Shown: one piece after another, positions 8,276 through 18,309 of the stretch
Layout of the letters: the number at the start of each line of letters is the position of its first letter
Position numbering within the stretch: the stretch's first letter is position 1
Assembly (NCBI GenBank): GCA_028279345.1
Contig: JANQNY010000030.1
Coordinates: 99,711-163,710, forward strand
DNA length: 64,000 bases
Reading direction: 5' to 3'
DNA from: Geminicoccaceae bacterium
Lineage (GTDB): Bacteria; Pseudomonadota; Alphaproteobacteria; Geminicoccales; Geminicoccaceae
The notes under the pieces: model-generated
Told to the model about the DNA's origin: nothing
The model's input: the letters and a program-made list of their open reading frames with translations, nothing else
The model's database searches: none
Program-made: the position numbers and the translations under genes

Positions 8276-10051
8276 ATGGAGCAGCTAGCCCCGATCGTGG
8301 CGCTGGGCGTGGTTGCCCTCGTCTTCTTGCTGTTCGTATGGGAGCGCTACCCCCCCGACGTGGTCGCCGTCGGCGGCACCGCACTCCTGTTGGCTACCGG
8401 CGTGCTGGAGACCGACAGCATGCTGTTGGTCTTTGCCAACAGCGCGCCACTGACCATCGCCGCGATGTTCGTCCTGTCGGCGGCGCTCGTGCGAACCGGG
8501 CTGCTCGAGCGCCTGATCCGAGAGGCGCGCGGCGGTGCGCAGAGCCGGCCGGAGCTGATCATCCCGGCCGTTCTCGGCGCGACGATGGTCGCCTCCGCCT
8601 TCGTCAACAATACGCCGGTGGTGATGGTTCTCATCCCGGTGCTGGTCGCCCTCGGCCGCGACCTCGAGCAGCCGCCGTCGCGCTTGCTCATTCCGCTCTC
8701 CTACGCGGCGATATTGGGCGGTAGCTGCACCCTCATCGGCACCTCCACAAACCTTTTGGTCGACGGCGTCGCCCGAGGCGAGGGGCTAGCACCATTCCAT
8801 CTGTTCGAAATCGCGCCGGTCGGCATCGCGGTCGCCCTTGCCGGCGGGGCCTTTCTTTGGTTCGCCGCGCCGCGACTGCTGCCAGACCGACGCGCCCTGC
8901 ACGGCCTGTTCGACCAACCGGTGCGCCAGCTCTACCTGACCGAAGCGCTGATCAACCAGGGCTCGCCATTGGTCGGCAAACGGCTCGACCAGATCGACAG
9001 CCTGAAGGGTCGCGACGTGCAGATCATCGACGTGGTCCGCAACGACTACTCCAGGCGACCGGAACTCGCCGAGATCCAGGTGCAGGCGCAGGATCGCCTC
9101 GTGCTGCAGAGCAGCGCGCGCGACATCATGGGCCTCAAGAGCGAAGGTGGCTTCCTTTTGGGTGGCGGCGTCTCGGCCGTCGGCGAACGGTCGGCGGTCG
9201 TCATCGAGGCACTGGTGGCACCTCGCAGCCGGCTGGTCGGTCGGCAGCTGCGCGCGATGCGGCTGCGCCGCCGCTACGGGCTCTACGTGCTCGCCATCCA
9301 TCGGCACGGCGAGGACCTCAAGGGCCGGATCGCCGACACGACGGTCGAAAGCGGCGACACGCTCCTCGTCGAAGGCAATCCCGACGACCTCAGGCGCTTC
9401 GCCGACGACATGTCGCTGGTCAATCTCGTCGAACCGGACTTCGAGCCCACGCGCCGCGACAAGGCGTGGATTGCGGGGTCGACGCTCGCCAGCGTGGTAC
9501 TGCTGGCAGCGCTCGGGGTGATGCCGATCGCCGGTCTCGCCGTGATCGGCGTAGGCGTCGTGCTGTTGAGCCGCTGTATCGACGCCGAAGACGCCTTCGA
9601 GGCGATCGACTGGCGTCTCTTGGTGCTCATCCTCGCCATGCTGGCGATCGGCCGCAGCATTGTCGACAGCGGTGCCGCAGCTCTCCTGGTCGATGCGGGC
9701 CTGCCGCACCTCCGCGAGCTGGCACCCCAGACGGTGCTGATGCTGGTCTATGCGGTGGTGGCCACCGCCACCGCGTTGCTCACCAACAATGCCGTGGCGG
9801 TCATCGCGACGCCGATCGTCATCGCGCTCGCGGGTGATCTGGGGCTCGACCCGAGACCGTTCGTCGTGACGGTCATGCTCGCCGCGAGCGCCAGCTTCGC
9901 CACGCCCATCAGCTATCAGACCAACACGCTCGTCTACGGCCCCGGCAGCTACCGCTTCCGCGACTTCCTCATCGTCGGCATCCCCATGACGCTCATCTGT
10001 GGGCTTGTCACGGTGCTCGTCGTGCCGTGGGTGTGGCCGCTCTCACCCTGA
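8276..10051 (+). CDS. SLC13/DASS-family permease with two RCK_C domains
   Basis: A 591-residue secondary transporter. Two halves of membrane helices (about residues 5-190 and 400-590) flank a central soluble segment with two TrkA-C (RCK_C) modules (about 220-300 and 310-390). The transporter half-signatures are visible: FVNNTPVVMVLIPV with the SNT-like GTSTNLLVDG in the first half, and LLTNNAVAVIATPI with TPISYQTNTLVYG in the second. Such proteins co-transport anions (sulfate, dicarboxylates) with Na+ or H+. The substrate is not determinable here. Its last 44 bp overlap, tail to tail, with the peroxiredoxin gene on the other strand. Confidence 0.9.
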   Translation: MEQLAPIVALGVVALVFLLFVWERYPPDVVAVGGTALLLATGVLETDSMLLVFANSAPLTIAAMFVLSAALVRTGLLERLIREARGGAQSRPELIIPAVLGATMVASAFVNNTPVVMVLIPVLVALGRDLEQPPSRLLIPLSYAAILGGSCTLIGTSTNLLVDGVARGEGLAPFHLFEIAPVGIAVALAGGAFLWFAAPRLLPDRRALHGLFDQPVRQLYLTEALINQGSPLVGKRLDQIDSLKGRDVQIIDVVRNDYSRRPELAEIQVQAQDRLVLQSSARDIMGLKSEGGFLLGGGVSAVGERSAVVIEALVAPRSRLVGRQLRAMRLRRRYGLYVLAIHRHGEDLKGRIADTTVESGDTLLVEGNPDDLRRFADDMSLVNLVEPDFEPTRRDKAWIAGSTLASVVLLAALGVMPIAGLAVIGVGVVLLSRCIDAEDAFEAIDWRLLVLILAMLAIGRSIVDSGAAALLVDAGLPHLRELAPQTVLMLVYAVVATATALLTNNAVAVIATPIVIALAGDLGLDPRPFVVTVMLAASASFATPISYQTNTLVYGPGSYRFRDFLIVGIPMTLICGLVTVLVVPWVWPLSP

Positions 10052-10505
10052 GCCAGGCGACCACGTCGGCGGCGTTCCGGTCGGGCGGGAACACCGGGTA
10101 GAAGACCTTTCGGACCACGCCTTCCTCGACAATGAGCGTCAGGCGCTTCAGGAGTTTCAGACCGGCGACGCCGAAGGTCGGCAACCCGAGCGCCTTCGCC
10201 AACGCGCCTTGGCTGTCGGAGAGCAATGCGAACGGCAGATGGAGCCGCGCCGCGGCTTCTGCCTGCTCGATCGTCGGCTGGGCCGACACGCCGAACAGAT
10301 AGTCGACGCCGAGGTCGCCGAGTTCCGCCGCATGGTCGCGGAACGCGCAGGCCTGAGGCGTGCAGCCACGCGCGCCGGGAATGTCGTCCCAGCCCGCGGG
10401 CACGCGGCCGTCCGAGCCGGCCGTCATAGGGTAGACGTAGAGGACGCCGAGCCCGTCCAGCCGATCAAGCGGGACACGACCGCCGGCGGTCGATGGCAGT
10501 GCCAC
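10008..10505 (-). CDS. Peroxiredoxin (AhpC/TSA, PrxQ-like)
   Basis: A 165-residue thiol peroxidase. The peroxidatic Cys lies in GCTPQACAFRDH, giving a Cys-x4-Cys pair typical of PrxQ/BCP types, where the second Cys resolves the first. It is shorter and more divergent than typical BCP: the segment before the Cys is PMTAGSDGRVPAGWDDIPGA rather than the classic FYPKDNTPG. The GTG at 10505 is preferred because GGGAGG lies 9 nt upstream; a TTG at 10514 is too close to it. It reduces peroxides using thioredoxin-like donors. Convergent overlap of 44 bp with the SLC13 gene. Confidence 0.82.
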   Translation of the reverse strand: MALPSTAGGRVPLDRLDGLGVLYVYPMTAGSDGRVPAGWDDIPGARGCTPQACAFRDHAAELGDLGVDYLFGVSAQPTIEQAEAAARLHLPFALLSDSQGALAKALGLPTFGVAGLKLLKRLTLIVEEGVVRKVFYPVFPPDRNAADVVAWLRVRAATPTARRAP

Positions 10506-10606
10506 GGGTGGCAACCTCCCGCCGGCGAGGTGCGAAGCGGCGCCATCGTCCTAGGGCGCCGGCAGCTTGTTCCAGTCGGGCGTCACCACTACTGGGCGAG
10601 CATCGC

Positions 10607-12424
10607 TCATCCGCTTTGGGTCAAAATGACCGCGCTGTAGGCGCCGAGCCCGACCTCGCCGCTGCAGCCGAGCCCGTCGGCGGGTTCCGGATGCGCCCAG
10701 CTCTCAGGGGTGGGCTGGTCGCCGAAGTCGACGCTGTAGCCTCGCCAGTCGCTGTTGAAGCGAACCTGCCAACCGCCCTCGCGCGGCAGGCCGATACGAT
10801 AGCCCTCATAGGCCCGATTGGCGAAGTTCAGGAGGACGACCACGTCGTCGCCGGGCCCACCCTCTTCCCAGCGATGAAAGGCTAAGACCTTGTCCGCATC
10901 GTTGACATGGAAGACGTTCACATGCGGTCCGCGCAGGCCCCGGCTGTCGTTCCACCAGTTGCGGCGCAGACGAATGAGGTCGCGGTACATCGCGAAGATG
11001 CCGGCGAAGCGATCCTTCTTCGACCAGTCCAGCGGATCGACATCGCGGAACCACTCGTCCTCGAGGAACTCCTGGCCCTGAAAGAGCATCGGTATGCCGG
11101 GTGAGGTGAAGACGAGCACGGCACCCAACGTCGAGCGCTTGCGCGAGAACCAGCTGTCGGGCTGGCCTGGCCAGATGTCGTGGGGCAGGCGTGCGCGGCC
11201 GTTCGCGACCTCATCGTGCGACTCCGTGTAGACCACGCGGGCAAGCGCGTTCGGCCCATAGCTGCCGGCCACGGCATCACGGATCGCCCACATGCTGCGC
11301 GCCTGGTCGTCACCGACCGTGAGCGCATGGCGCACCGGATGGACGAAGTTCGCCGCCCACTGGGCATCAAAGCCCGCACCGCCCTCAGCAGGTGAGACCG
11401 TCATCCACGGGTCGTCCTGCAGGTCCTCGGCTATGCTGATCTTCCACGGGTAGCGCTCGTCGATCTCCGCGTTGATCCAGCGCGCCAGGCTCCAACCGGC
11501 CTCCAGCGCCTCGCCCGGGTCGTGCGGATTGCCGCGCACGGTGCGGATGTAGAGGGTCATGTCCCAACGCAAGCCGTCGGCGCGGAACTCGTCGAGCCAG
11601 TAGAGCGCGTTGTCGCGGAGGAACTGGCGGACTTCGCCGCGGCCGTAGTCGGGCCGGGTGTGCCCCCACGGGGTCTCGGCGCGCCAGTCGTTGTAGAAGT
11701 AGATGCCCCCCTGGTCGCTCTCTTGCCAGCCGTCGAACTGCCAGAGATCGAGGTCGGAGGGCCCGAGGTGGTTGTAGACGACGTCGACGACCACGGCGAT
11801 GCCGAGCGCATGCGCGGCCTTGACGAACGCCTTCAGGCCACGCGCGCCGCCATAGTCGGTCTCGACCGCGAACAGGTCCGAGGGGTTGTAGCCCCAGGAG
11901 TAGGAGCCGGGAAACTCGGTCGCCGGCATGATCTGGACGACATTGACACCAAGCTCCACGAGATGTGGCAGGCGGGCGATGGCGGTCTTGAGGTCGCCCG
12001 GCGCACCGCCGGGCGTGTCGTTGTACGTGCCGATGTGCATCTCGTAGATGACGAGGTCATGCCAGGGCGGCATCTCGAACGCGTCTTCGCCGGTCCAATC
12101 GAAGTTCGGATCGACGACGATCGAGTTGCCGTTGGAGTGATCGACGTCGCGACCGTAAGGGTCCTTGCGCGACAGGCGGCCCTCCGGACCGTCGATCAGG
12201 AAACGGTACTCGTCACCGGGATGGGCGTCGACCACATCCGTCGACCAATAGCCGTGGCCCTCGGACGCCAGCTCATCGGCATCCTCGCTCCAGTCATTGA
12301 AGTCGCCGGTGACATGCACCGCTCTGGCGTGCGGCGCCCACACGCGGAAAGCGACACCATCCTCGTAGAGCATGGCCCCCATGCCCGCGTGCTGTGACGT
12401 CCCCGGACGCGGTTCTTCGTCCAC
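10607..12424 (-). CDS. GH13 alpha-amylase-family enzyme with CBM48 (branching enzyme-like)
   Basis: A 605-residue carbohydrate-active enzyme. The N-terminal CBM48 (about residues 15-100) has FRVWAPHARAVHVTGDFNDW. The catalytic barrel follows, with VVDVVYNH (region I), DGLRWDM (region II nucleophile Asp), SIAEDLQ (region III Glu acid-base) and TESHDEVANGR (region IV). A C-terminal all-beta domain ends the protein. The layout resembles glycogen branching enzyme and maltooligosyltrehalose trehalohydrolase relatives, but region II has a Trp (LRWD) where branching enzymes have Val, so the specificity is uncertain. The start GTG at 12424 has GGGGAGG upstream. It is monocistronic here; no glg or tre genes neighbour it. 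Confidence 0.85.
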   Translation of the reverse strand: MDEEPRPGTSQHAGMGAMLYEDGVAFRVWAPHARAVHVTGDFNDWSEDADELASEGHGYWSTDVVDAHPGDEYRFLIDGPEGRLSRKDPYGRDVDHSNGNSIVVDPNFDWTGEDAFEMPPWHDLVIYEMHIGTYNDTPGGAPGDLKTAIARLPHLVELGVNVVQIMPATEFPGSYSWGYNPSDLFAVETDYGGARGLKAFVKAAHALGIAVVVDVVYNHLGPSDLDLWQFDGWQESDQGGIYFYNDWRAETPWGHTRPDYGRGEVRQFLRDNALYWLDEFRADGLRWDMTLYIRTVRGNPHDPGEALEAGWSLARWINAEIDERYPWKISIAEDLQDDPWMTVSPAEGGAGFDAQWAANFVHPVRHALTVGDDQARSMWAIRDAVAGSYGPNALARVVYTESHDEVANGRARLPHDIWPGQPDSWFSRKRSTLGAVLVFTSPGIPMLFQGQEFLEDEWFRDVDPLDWSKKDRFAGIFAMYRDLIRLRRNWWNDSRGLRGPHVNVFHVNDADKVLAFHRWEEGGPGDDVVVLLNFANRAYEGYRIGLPREGGWQVRFNSDWRGYSVDFGDQPTPESWAHPEPADGLGCSGEVGLGAYSAVILTQSG

Positions 12425-12613
12425 CCTTGCCTCCCCTTCCGGCTTGATCGACGAGTGTACACACACTTCCCGCCGCCCGCGACGCCGCAACCGGTCCGCG
12501 CGGCGCCGGCTCCTGGGACCTAGCAGAGCGATCGCCGTGCCGACCATCGGGGCTCGAGCGACCGACGCCGCCTCCCCGCTTCCCGCACGGTCGCATGGCG
12601 GCTAGGAAGCGGC

Positions 12614-13711
12614 ATGACCGATGCCAGCATGCCGCCGTCCCCGCCGATCGTCTCGGGCATCCTGCCCGACGTCGCGCTTAACGCCGCCTTTGCCGCCGGA
12701 TGGCTCGCCGGCGCGCCGCCGCAGCCGGGCCAGATCCAGCCCGCCAGTCTCGATCTCCGGTTGGGCGCCAAAGCCCACCGGCTACCCTTCAGCTTCCTGC
12801 CGGGCCGTACGCGAAGCGTTGACGACGCGGTTGCGGACTATGCGATGCATACGCTGGCCTTGGAGACCCCCACCGTTCTCGAGCGCGGCTGCGTCTATCT
12901 GGTGGAGCTCGAGGAGTCTCTGGCGTTGCCCGCCCATGTCGGCGCCAGCGCCAACCCGAAGAGCTCGACCGGAAGGCTCGATGTGTTCGCCCGGGTCATC
13001 GCCGATCGCGCGAGCGAGTTCGATCGTGTGCCCTTTGGGTATCGGGGAAGGCTCTGGGCCGAGGTGTCGCCGCGCACCTTCTCGATCCTCGTCCGCCGCG
13101 GCTCGAGGCTCGTCCAGCTCCGGCTGCGCGCGGGCGACGCGGCATTCGGGCCGGGCGAACTCGACGCCCGGCACGAGACCAAGCCGCTGGTCCACCCGGA
13201 GGCCCCGCTCCGCGACGGGTCCGTCGCGTTCCACGTCGACACGCTCGGTGGTGCGGAAGGTCCCGTTGCCTACCGCGCCCGCAAGCACGCGGGTCTCGTC
13301 GACGTCGATCGCGTCGCGGGCCACGAGCCGGACGCGTTCTGGGAGCAGGTCCGTCCGCGGCCCGGAGGCGGCCTCGTGCTCGATCCCGACGACTTCTACA
13401 TCCTGGCGTCCAAGGAGCGGGTGGTGGTCCCGCCCGACTGCGCCGCCGAGATGGTCGCCTACGACACGCTGGTGGGCGAGTTCCGCGTGCACTATGCCGG
13501 CTTCTTCGATCCGGGCTTCGGCTGGCCGGACGGCACGCGCGCGGTCCTGGAGGTGCGCTCGCACGAGGTGCCGTTTCTCTTGGATGATGGTCAGCTCGTC
13601 GGTCATCTGAAATACGAGCGCATGGCGGCGCAGCCGGCAACGCTCTATGGTCAGGGCCTGGGCTCGCACTACGCCCAGCAAGCGCTCACACTGTCGAAAC
13701 ACTTCCGCTGA
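12614..13711 (+). CDS. dcd: Tandem 2'-deoxycytidine 5'-triphosphate deaminase
   Basis: A 365-residue protein built of two dUTPase/Dcd-fold halves, about twice the length of the E. coli enzyme. The first half has IQPASLDLRLG and the nucleotide-binding NPKSSTGRLDV; the second has DPDDFYILASKERVVVPP and a C-terminal LVGHLKYERMAAQP. The reaction is dCTP to dUTP, feeding dTMP synthesis. The double-length form is known in alphaproteobacteria. ATG at 12614 follows AGGAAG. It is the first gene of a co-directional series dcd - rpiB - glyA - nrdR and the nucleotide theme (dcd, one-carbon glyA, nrdR) is coherent. Confidence 0.88.
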   Translation: MTDASMPPSPPIVSGILPDVALNAAFAAGWLAGAPPQPGQIQPASLDLRLGAKAHRLPFSFLPGRTRSVDDAVADYAMHTLALETPTVLERGCVYLVELEESLALPAHVGASANPKSSTGRLDVFARVIADRASEFDRVPFGYRGRLWAEVSPRTFSILVRRGSRLVQLRLRAGDAAFGPGELDARHETKPLVHPEAPLRDGSVAFHVDTLGGAEGPVAYRARKHAGLVDVDRVAGHEPDAFWEQVRPRPGGGLVLDPDDFYILASKERVVVPPDCAAEMVAYDTLVGEFRVHYAGFFDPGFGWPDGTRAVLEVRSHEVPFLLDDGQLVGHLKYERMAAQPATLYGQGLGSHYAQQALTLSKHFR

Positions 13712-13736
13712 CCGGTCTAAGACTCGGACGCCTGAG

Positions 13737-14162
13737 ATGCGCATCGCTTTCGCCGCCGATCACGCCGGCCGCCGCCTCAAGGACCATCTCCTCGACCGCG
13801 CCAGAACGGCGGGGCACGAAGTGCTGGACCTCGGGACCGACGATGATGGAAGCGTGGACTACCCGGATTTCGGCCGTCGCTGTGCCGAGGCGGTGGCCGA
13901 TGGCCAGGCCGAGCGTGGTGTCGTTGTCTGCGGCACCGGCCTCGGCATCGCGATGGCCGCCAACCGCGTTGCGGGCATCCGGTGCGCGCCGATCCACGAC
14001 GTCACCACGGCGCGGCTGGCGAGGCAGCACAACGATGCTAACATGGCGGCCCTGGGCGAGAGGATCATCGGCATGAGCACCGCGGCCGACTGCCTCGACG
14101 CCTTTCTCGCGACCGAGTTCGAGGGTGGACGTCACAGCCCGCGGGTCACGAAGCTCGGTTGA
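13737..14162 (+). CDS. rpiB: Ribose-5-phosphate isomerase B
   Basis: A 141-residue cytosolic isomerase that interconverts ribose-5-phosphate and ribulose-5-phosphate. The LacA/RpiB motifs are intact: [11 protein letters not shown] at the start (phosphate-binding His), [16 protein letters not shown] with the catalytic Cys near residue 65, and [15 protein letters not shown]. It begins 25 bp after dcd and ends 31 bp before glyA, so the three are probably one operon. rpiB next to glyA is a conserved alphaproteobacterial arrangement. Confidence 0.94.
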   Translation: MRIAFAADHAGRRLKDHLLDRARTAGHEVLDLGTDDDGSVDYPDFGRRCAEAVADGQAERGVVVCGTGLGIAMAANRVAGIRCAPIHDVTTARLARQHNDANMAALGERIIGMSTAADCLDAFLATEFEGGRHSPRVTKLG

Positions 14163-14193
14163 CGCCCGTTCGCCCTTGCCTGGAGCCGCCTCG

Positions 14194-15504
14194 ATGGATG
14201 CAACCCTCGCCTCTCGCCCCCTCGCCGGCAGCGACTTCTTCGAGCGCGACCTCCAGACCGATCCGGAAGTCGAGGCAGCGATCGACGCCGAACTCCTCCG
14301 CCAGCAGACGGAGATCGAGCTGATCGCCAGCGAGAACATCGTGAGCCCAGCGGTACTTGCGGCCCAGGGCTCGGTGCTGACCAACAAGTACGCCGAAGGC
14401 TATCCCGGACGCCGCTACTACGGCGGCTGCGAGCATGTCGACGTCGTCGAGCGGCTCGCCATCGACCGGGTCAAGAAGCTGTTCGGCTGCGGTTTCGCCA
14501 ATGTGCAGCCGCATTCGGGCGCGAACGCCAACACGGCCGTCTTCATGGCGCTCCTCAAGCCCGGCGACACCATCCTCGGCCTCTCGCTCGCGCATGGCGG
14601 TCACCTCACCCATGGCGCCGCACCGAACGTCTCCGGAAAGTGGTTCAACGCCGTGCAGTACGGGGTGCGGGAAAGCGATCAGTATCTGGACTTTGGGCAG
14701 ATCCGGGCTCTCGCGCTGGAGCATCGCCCCAAGCTCATCGTCTCCGGCATCACCGCCTATTCGCGCATCGTCGACTTCCAGGCCTTTCGCGCCATCGCCG
14801 ACGAGGTGGGCGCCTGGCTGATGGCGGACATCGCGCACATCGCCGGGCTCGTCGCCGGCGGGGTGCACCCATCGCCCTTCCCGCACGCCCATGTGGTGAC
14901 CTCGACCACGCACAAGACGCTCAGGGGCCCGCGCGGCGGCATCATCCTCACCAACGACGAAGCGCTCGCCAAGAAGATGAACTCGGCCGTCTTCCCGATG
15001 CAGCAGGGCGGCCCCCTGATGCACGTCATCGCCGCCAAGGCGGTGGCCTTCAAGGAGGCGCTCGATCCGTCCTTCAGGGCCTACGCGCAAGCAGTCGTCG
15101 ACAATGCGCAGGCGCTTGCGGAGGCGCTCGTGGAGGGCGGCCTCGACCTCACCACGGGCGGCACCGAGAACCACATGGTGCTGGTCGACCTGCGCCCCAA
15201 GCGCGTCACGGGCAAGGCGGCGGATGCTGCGCTCGGCCGTGCTGGCATCACCTGCAACAAGAACGCGGTGCCCTTCGATCCCGAGCCGCCGATGGTCACC
15301 TCAGGCGTGCGGCTGGGAACGCCGGCCGGCACCACGCGTGGCTTCGGGACGGCCGAGTTCCACCGGATCGGCGAGCTGATCGTCGAGGTGGTCGACGGCC
15401 TCGCGGCCGGTGGTGAGACCGACAATGGCGGCGTTGAAGCGCGTGTGCGCAAGGAGGTCGCCGAACTCTGCGACCGCTTCCCGATCTACCCGCGGCACAG
15501 CTGA
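14194..15504 (+). CDS. glyA: Serine hydroxymethyltransferase
   Basis: A 436-residue PLP enzyme converting serine and tetrahydrofolate to glycine and methylene-THF. The PLP-lysine motif [12 protein letters not shown] is present (about residue 243), as are [26 protein letters not shown] and QHSGANAN-like [15 protein letters not shown] near the N-terminus. Length and motifs are typical. The ATG at 14194 has TGGAG upstream. Methylene-THF feeds thymidylate synthesis, complementing dcd upstream and NrdR downstream. Confidence 0.96.
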   Translation: MDATLASRPLAGSDFFERDLQTDPEVEAAIDAELLRQQTEIELIASENIVSPAVLAAQGSVLTNKYAEGYPGRRYYGGCEHVDVVERLAIDRVKKLFGCGFANVQPHSGANANTAVFMALLKPGDTILGLSLAHGGHLTHGAAPNVSGKWFNAVQYGVRESDQYLDFGQIRALALEHRPKLIVSGITAYSRIVDFQAFRAIADEVGAWLMADIAHIAGLVAGGVHPSPFPHAHVVTSTTHKTLRGPRGGIILTNDEALAKKMNSAVFPMQQGGPLMHVIAAKAVAFKEALDPSFRAYAQAVVDNAQALAEALVEGGLDLTTGGTENHMVLVDLRPKRVTGKAADAALGRAGITCNKNAVPFDPEPPMVTSGVRLGTPAGTTRGFGTAEFHRIGELIVEVVDGLAAGGETDNGGVEARVRKEVAELCDRFPIYPRHS

Positions 15505-15522
15505 CGCCTCGAGCCTAGGGCG

Positions 15523-15984
15523 ATGCGGTGCCCCTTCTGTGGTGCCGGCGACAGTCAGGTGAAGGACAGCCGGCCGGTCGAGGACGACACCGGCGTGCGC
15601 CGCCGGCGGCTGTGTGGCGCGTGCGGTGCCCGGTTCACCACCTTCGAACGGCCCCAGCTTCGCGAGATCAGCATCGTCAAGCGTGACGGACGCCGCGTGC
15701 CGTTCGACCGCGAGAAACTCGTCCGCTCGCTCACCATCGCCACGCGCAAGCGCGGCATCGAGCTCGAACGTATCGAGCGGGTCGCAAGCGCCATCGTCCG
15801 CCGGATCGAGACCACAGGCGAGAGCGAGATCGCCAGCGACCGGCTGGGCGATCTGGTCCTCGACAATCTGAAGGCGCTCGACGAGGTCGCCTACGTGCGC
15901 TTCGCGAGCGTCTACAAGGACTTCGCGAACGCCGAGGACTTCGTCTCGTTCATCAAGGATCTAGACGAGCCGGGACCGGACTGA
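15523..15984 (+). CDS. nrdR: Transcriptional repressor NrdR
   Basis: A 153-residue regulator of ribonucleotide reductase genes. The N-terminal zinc ribbon is MRCPFCG and [14 protein letters not shown], followed by an ATP-cone (about residues 49-140) with [20 protein letters not shown]. NrdR senses the ATP/dATP ratio and binds paired NrdR boxes upstream of nrd genes. It follows glyA by 18 bp; the glyA-nrdR order is conserved in alphaproteobacteria, usually followed by ribD/ribC, which are absent here. Confidence 0.96.
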   Translation: MRCPFCGAGDSQVKDSRPVEDDTGVRRRRLCGACGARFTTFERPQLREISIVKRDGRRVPFDREKLVRSLTIATRKRGIELERIERVASAIVRRIETTGESEIASDRLGDLVLDNLKALDEVAYVRFASVYKDFANAEDFVSFIKDLDEPGPD

Positions 15985-16087
15985 GGCCGCCGCCGCGGCC
16001 GCCACTCGACGCGTCGCCGCCGATTTGGCAGGTTGCGCGCGAACTCACACCTGCCCGCCCTCACGACGCCCACATTGGGAGACAACC

Positions 16088-16780
16088 ATGGTCCAGATCG
16101 CCTGGCTAGGCCACAGCGCCGTTCATATCAAAGGGTCCGCGCTCGACATCATCGTCGACCCATTCTTCACCGGCAATCCCACGCACCCGGAGGGTTACGC
16201 CGACGGGCTCAACAAGGTGGATGCCATCGTCCTGACCCACGGCCACGAGGATCATCTGGGCGACACGATCGAGCTCGCCAAGCGCTTCGATGCGACCCTC
16301 ATCGCCATGTACGAGGTCTGCATGTGGGCGGGTGCACAGGGCATCGAGAAGCTGCAGCCGATGAACATCGGCGGGACGATCGAGATGGGGGGCGCCAAGT
16401 TCACGATGGTCCATGCCCAGCACAGCTCGGCGATCATCCGTGACGGCCAGCCGATCACCATGGGCGATGCGTCGGGCTTCGTGATCAAGCTGGACCACAA
16501 GTCGCTCTACCACATGGGCGATACCGAGATCTTCTCGGACATGGCGCTGATCCAGCGGATACATCAGCCGACCGTGGGCTTCGTGCCGATCGGCGACCGC
16601 TTCACCATGGGCCCGGAAACGGCAGCGATGGCGGTCAACGAGCTTCTGTCGCTGGAGACCGTGATCCCGGTCCACTGGGGCACCTTCGACCTGCTCTCCG
16701 GCACACCCGAAGCCTTCAAGCGCCTGGTCGAGCGCTCGAACGTGCTGACACCTGCGGCCGGCGAGCTGGTCGAGGTCTAG
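16088..16780 (+). CDS. UPF0173-family metal-dependent hydrolase
   Basis: A 230-residue metallo-beta-lactamase-fold protein. The metal site THGHEDHLGD lies near residue 52, with a further His in VHAQHSS, an Asp in HMGDTEIF and a C-terminal VHWGTFDLL. Start VQIAWLGHSAVHI and the DPFFTGNP loop are UPF0173 signatures. The physiological substrate of the family is not established. ATG at 16088 is preceded by GGGAGA. It is 103 bp after nrdR and could be independent. The aminotransferase gene converges on it with a 20-bp gap. Confidence 0.9.
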   Translation: MVQIAWLGHSAVHIKGSALDIIVDPFFTGNPTHPEGYADGLNKVDAIVLTHGHEDHLGDTIELAKRFDATLIAMYEVCMWAGAQGIEKLQPMNIGGTIEMGGAKFTMVHAQHSSAIIRDGQPITMGDASGFVIKLDHKSLYHMGDTEIFSDMALIQRIHQPTVGFVPIGDRFTMGPETAAMAVNELLSLETVIPVHWGTFDLLSGTPEAFKRLVERSNVLTPAAGELVEV

Positions 16781-16800
16781 GCGGTCGGAGGCAACCGCGT

Positions 16801-17748
16801 TCAGAACGGGCGCGCCTCCATGCCGTCGACGTAGCGCCGCAGGTACTGACCTACGAAGTCGTGGTCGACGAGCCGCGCGTAGGCATCGGCCAGACGTCTG
16901 GTGATCGGGCCCCAGACTTGCCCCTCGGGCCCGATGTCCGCACCGTTCAAGCGCGTCACCGGGCAGAGGCAGATCGAGGTCGAGGTGATGAACGCCTCCT
17001 CGGCGTTGTAGGCATCGTACAGGTCGATGTCGGCCTCGCGGAGCGGCAGGCCTTCTTCGTGTGCGAGGTCGATCACCGTCTGCCGGCTCACGCCCGGCAG
17101 CACGAACTGCTCGCGCGGCGTGAGGATCTCGCCGTCCTTGACGACAAAGATGTTGGAGCCGAGCCCTTCGCAAAGATTGCCGTTGACGTCCAAGAGGAGC
17201 GCCCAAGCCTCGGGATCCAGGCTGCGAACCTCCTGATCGGCGAGCACTAGGTTTAGGTAGTTGTGGGTCTTGGCGCGCGGCGTAAGCGAGTCCGGCGGCA
17301 CGCGGCGCTGCGACGGCACGACCACGCGGATGCCGTGCTTGAACATCTTGGCGCGCTGCTCGAGTGGCAGCGGCATGCATTCGAGGACCACGTTGGGTCC
17401 GTGGTGCTCCAGATTGTCACCCGGCACCATGCGCACGCCTCTGCTGATCCTCTGGCCGACCCAGAGATCGTCGTCGTCACCGAGCAGGTGGCGGTTGCGC
17501 TCGAACAGCTCCTCGGTGAGCTGGCACATCCGCTCAGGTGCTATGCCCGGATCGATGCGCAGATATCTGAGCGACCGGTAGAGGCGCGCGACGTGCTCCT
17601 TCACCTTGAACAGGCGATGACCGAAGGTTCGGGTCATGTCGAAGCAGCCGTCGCCGAACACCCAGCTCGAATCGCGGAAGGGTATGCGCACCTGACTCTC
17701 CGGCATGAACTCTCCGTTGAACCAGGCGACGCGCTCGTTGCTCAACAT
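16801..17748 (-). CDS. Class IV PLP aminotransferase (branched-chain/D-amino acid type)
   Basis: A 315-residue fold-type IV PLP enzyme. The Schiff-base lysine is in RAKTHNYLN (about residue 164); the PLP phosphate and cofactor motifs include NLCEGLGSNIF and LPGVSRQTVIDLA, and the substrate-side signature EEAFITSTS is present. These match the family containing branched-chain aminotransferase, D-amino acid aminotransferase and 4-amino-4-deoxychorismate lyase. The SRQ and STS patterns lean to a transaminase; the substrate is not certain. GGGAGGG precedes the ATG at 17748. Confidence 0.87.
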   Translation of the reverse strand: MLSNERVAWFNGEFMPESQVRIPFRDSSWVFGDGCFDMTRTFGHRLFKVKEHVARLYRSLRYLRIDPGIAPERMCQLTEELFERNRHLLGDDDDLWVGQRISRGVRMVPGDNLEHHGPNVVLECMPLPLEQRAKMFKHGIRVVVPSQRRVPPDSLTPRAKTHNYLNLVLADQEVRSLDPEAWALLLDVNGNLCEGLGSNIFVVKDGEILTPREQFVLPGVSRQTVIDLAHEEGLPLREADIDLYDAYNAEEAFITSTSICLCPVTRLNGADIGPEGQVWGPITRRLADAYARLVDHDFVGQYLRRYVDGMEARPF

Positions 17749-17863
17749 GCCGCTCTCCCTCCCCGCTGCGCATGGGCATTTGCGGTGACGATAGTACCGC
17801 CCCGCGCGCAAAGCTACGGTCGGTCGCGACTAGCCTCGGCGCCGTGCCGGCCGGGAACCCGGC

Positions 17864-18308
17864 TCACGTCGACACGCTCAGCACCTCTCGGAAATGGGTG
17901 CGACGCTCGATGGTCTCCAAGATCAGCCGAGCGAGGTCCGCGCGCGGGACCGGCCGCACCGGCTGGTCCGAGCCCTCGAAACCCGTGACAAGCGTGTGCC
18001 GTGCGGATGATCGTCCAGTCGAGCGGGCTTTCATGTAGCGCCGCCTCCTGCCGCGCGTGGTCGGCGAGCGTGTCGGACAGGAGCAGCGGCCTGCCGAGCG
18101 TGACGACGATGGCATCGCCACCTTCGAGCGGAGTTGGCAGCGTCAACGGCTCAAGCACATCGCCGATGACCATCCGCAGGCGCTCATGCGGTTCGGGTTG
18201 CGGTGCACCCGGGCGGAGCAAGGCGGTGACGTCGTGGCCCGCGTCGAGCGACATCGGCACGAGCAGCCGCCCGGTCCTGCCGCTCGCGCCGAAAACAACG
18301 AGGCGCAT
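17864..18308 (-). pseudogene. NmrA-like NAD(P)-binding protein, frameshifted and shortened
   Basis: The start MRLVVFGASGRTGRLLV (ATG at 18308) is an NAD(P)-binding Rossmann motif of the atypical SDR/NmrA type, and the frame continues to DHARQEAALHESPLDWTIIRT. After codon 103 the homologous continuation (TLVTGFEGSDQP then PVPRADLARLILETIE) is in another frame and ends at 17864, so one base is gained or lost near 17993-17999. The joined product would be about 147 residues, well below the usual 200-215, with segments missing before the HAR motif and before the PRADLA helix. The remnant lies directly after the DUF6544 gene in a tetR operon. Confidence 0.72.
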
Positions 18309-18309
18309 C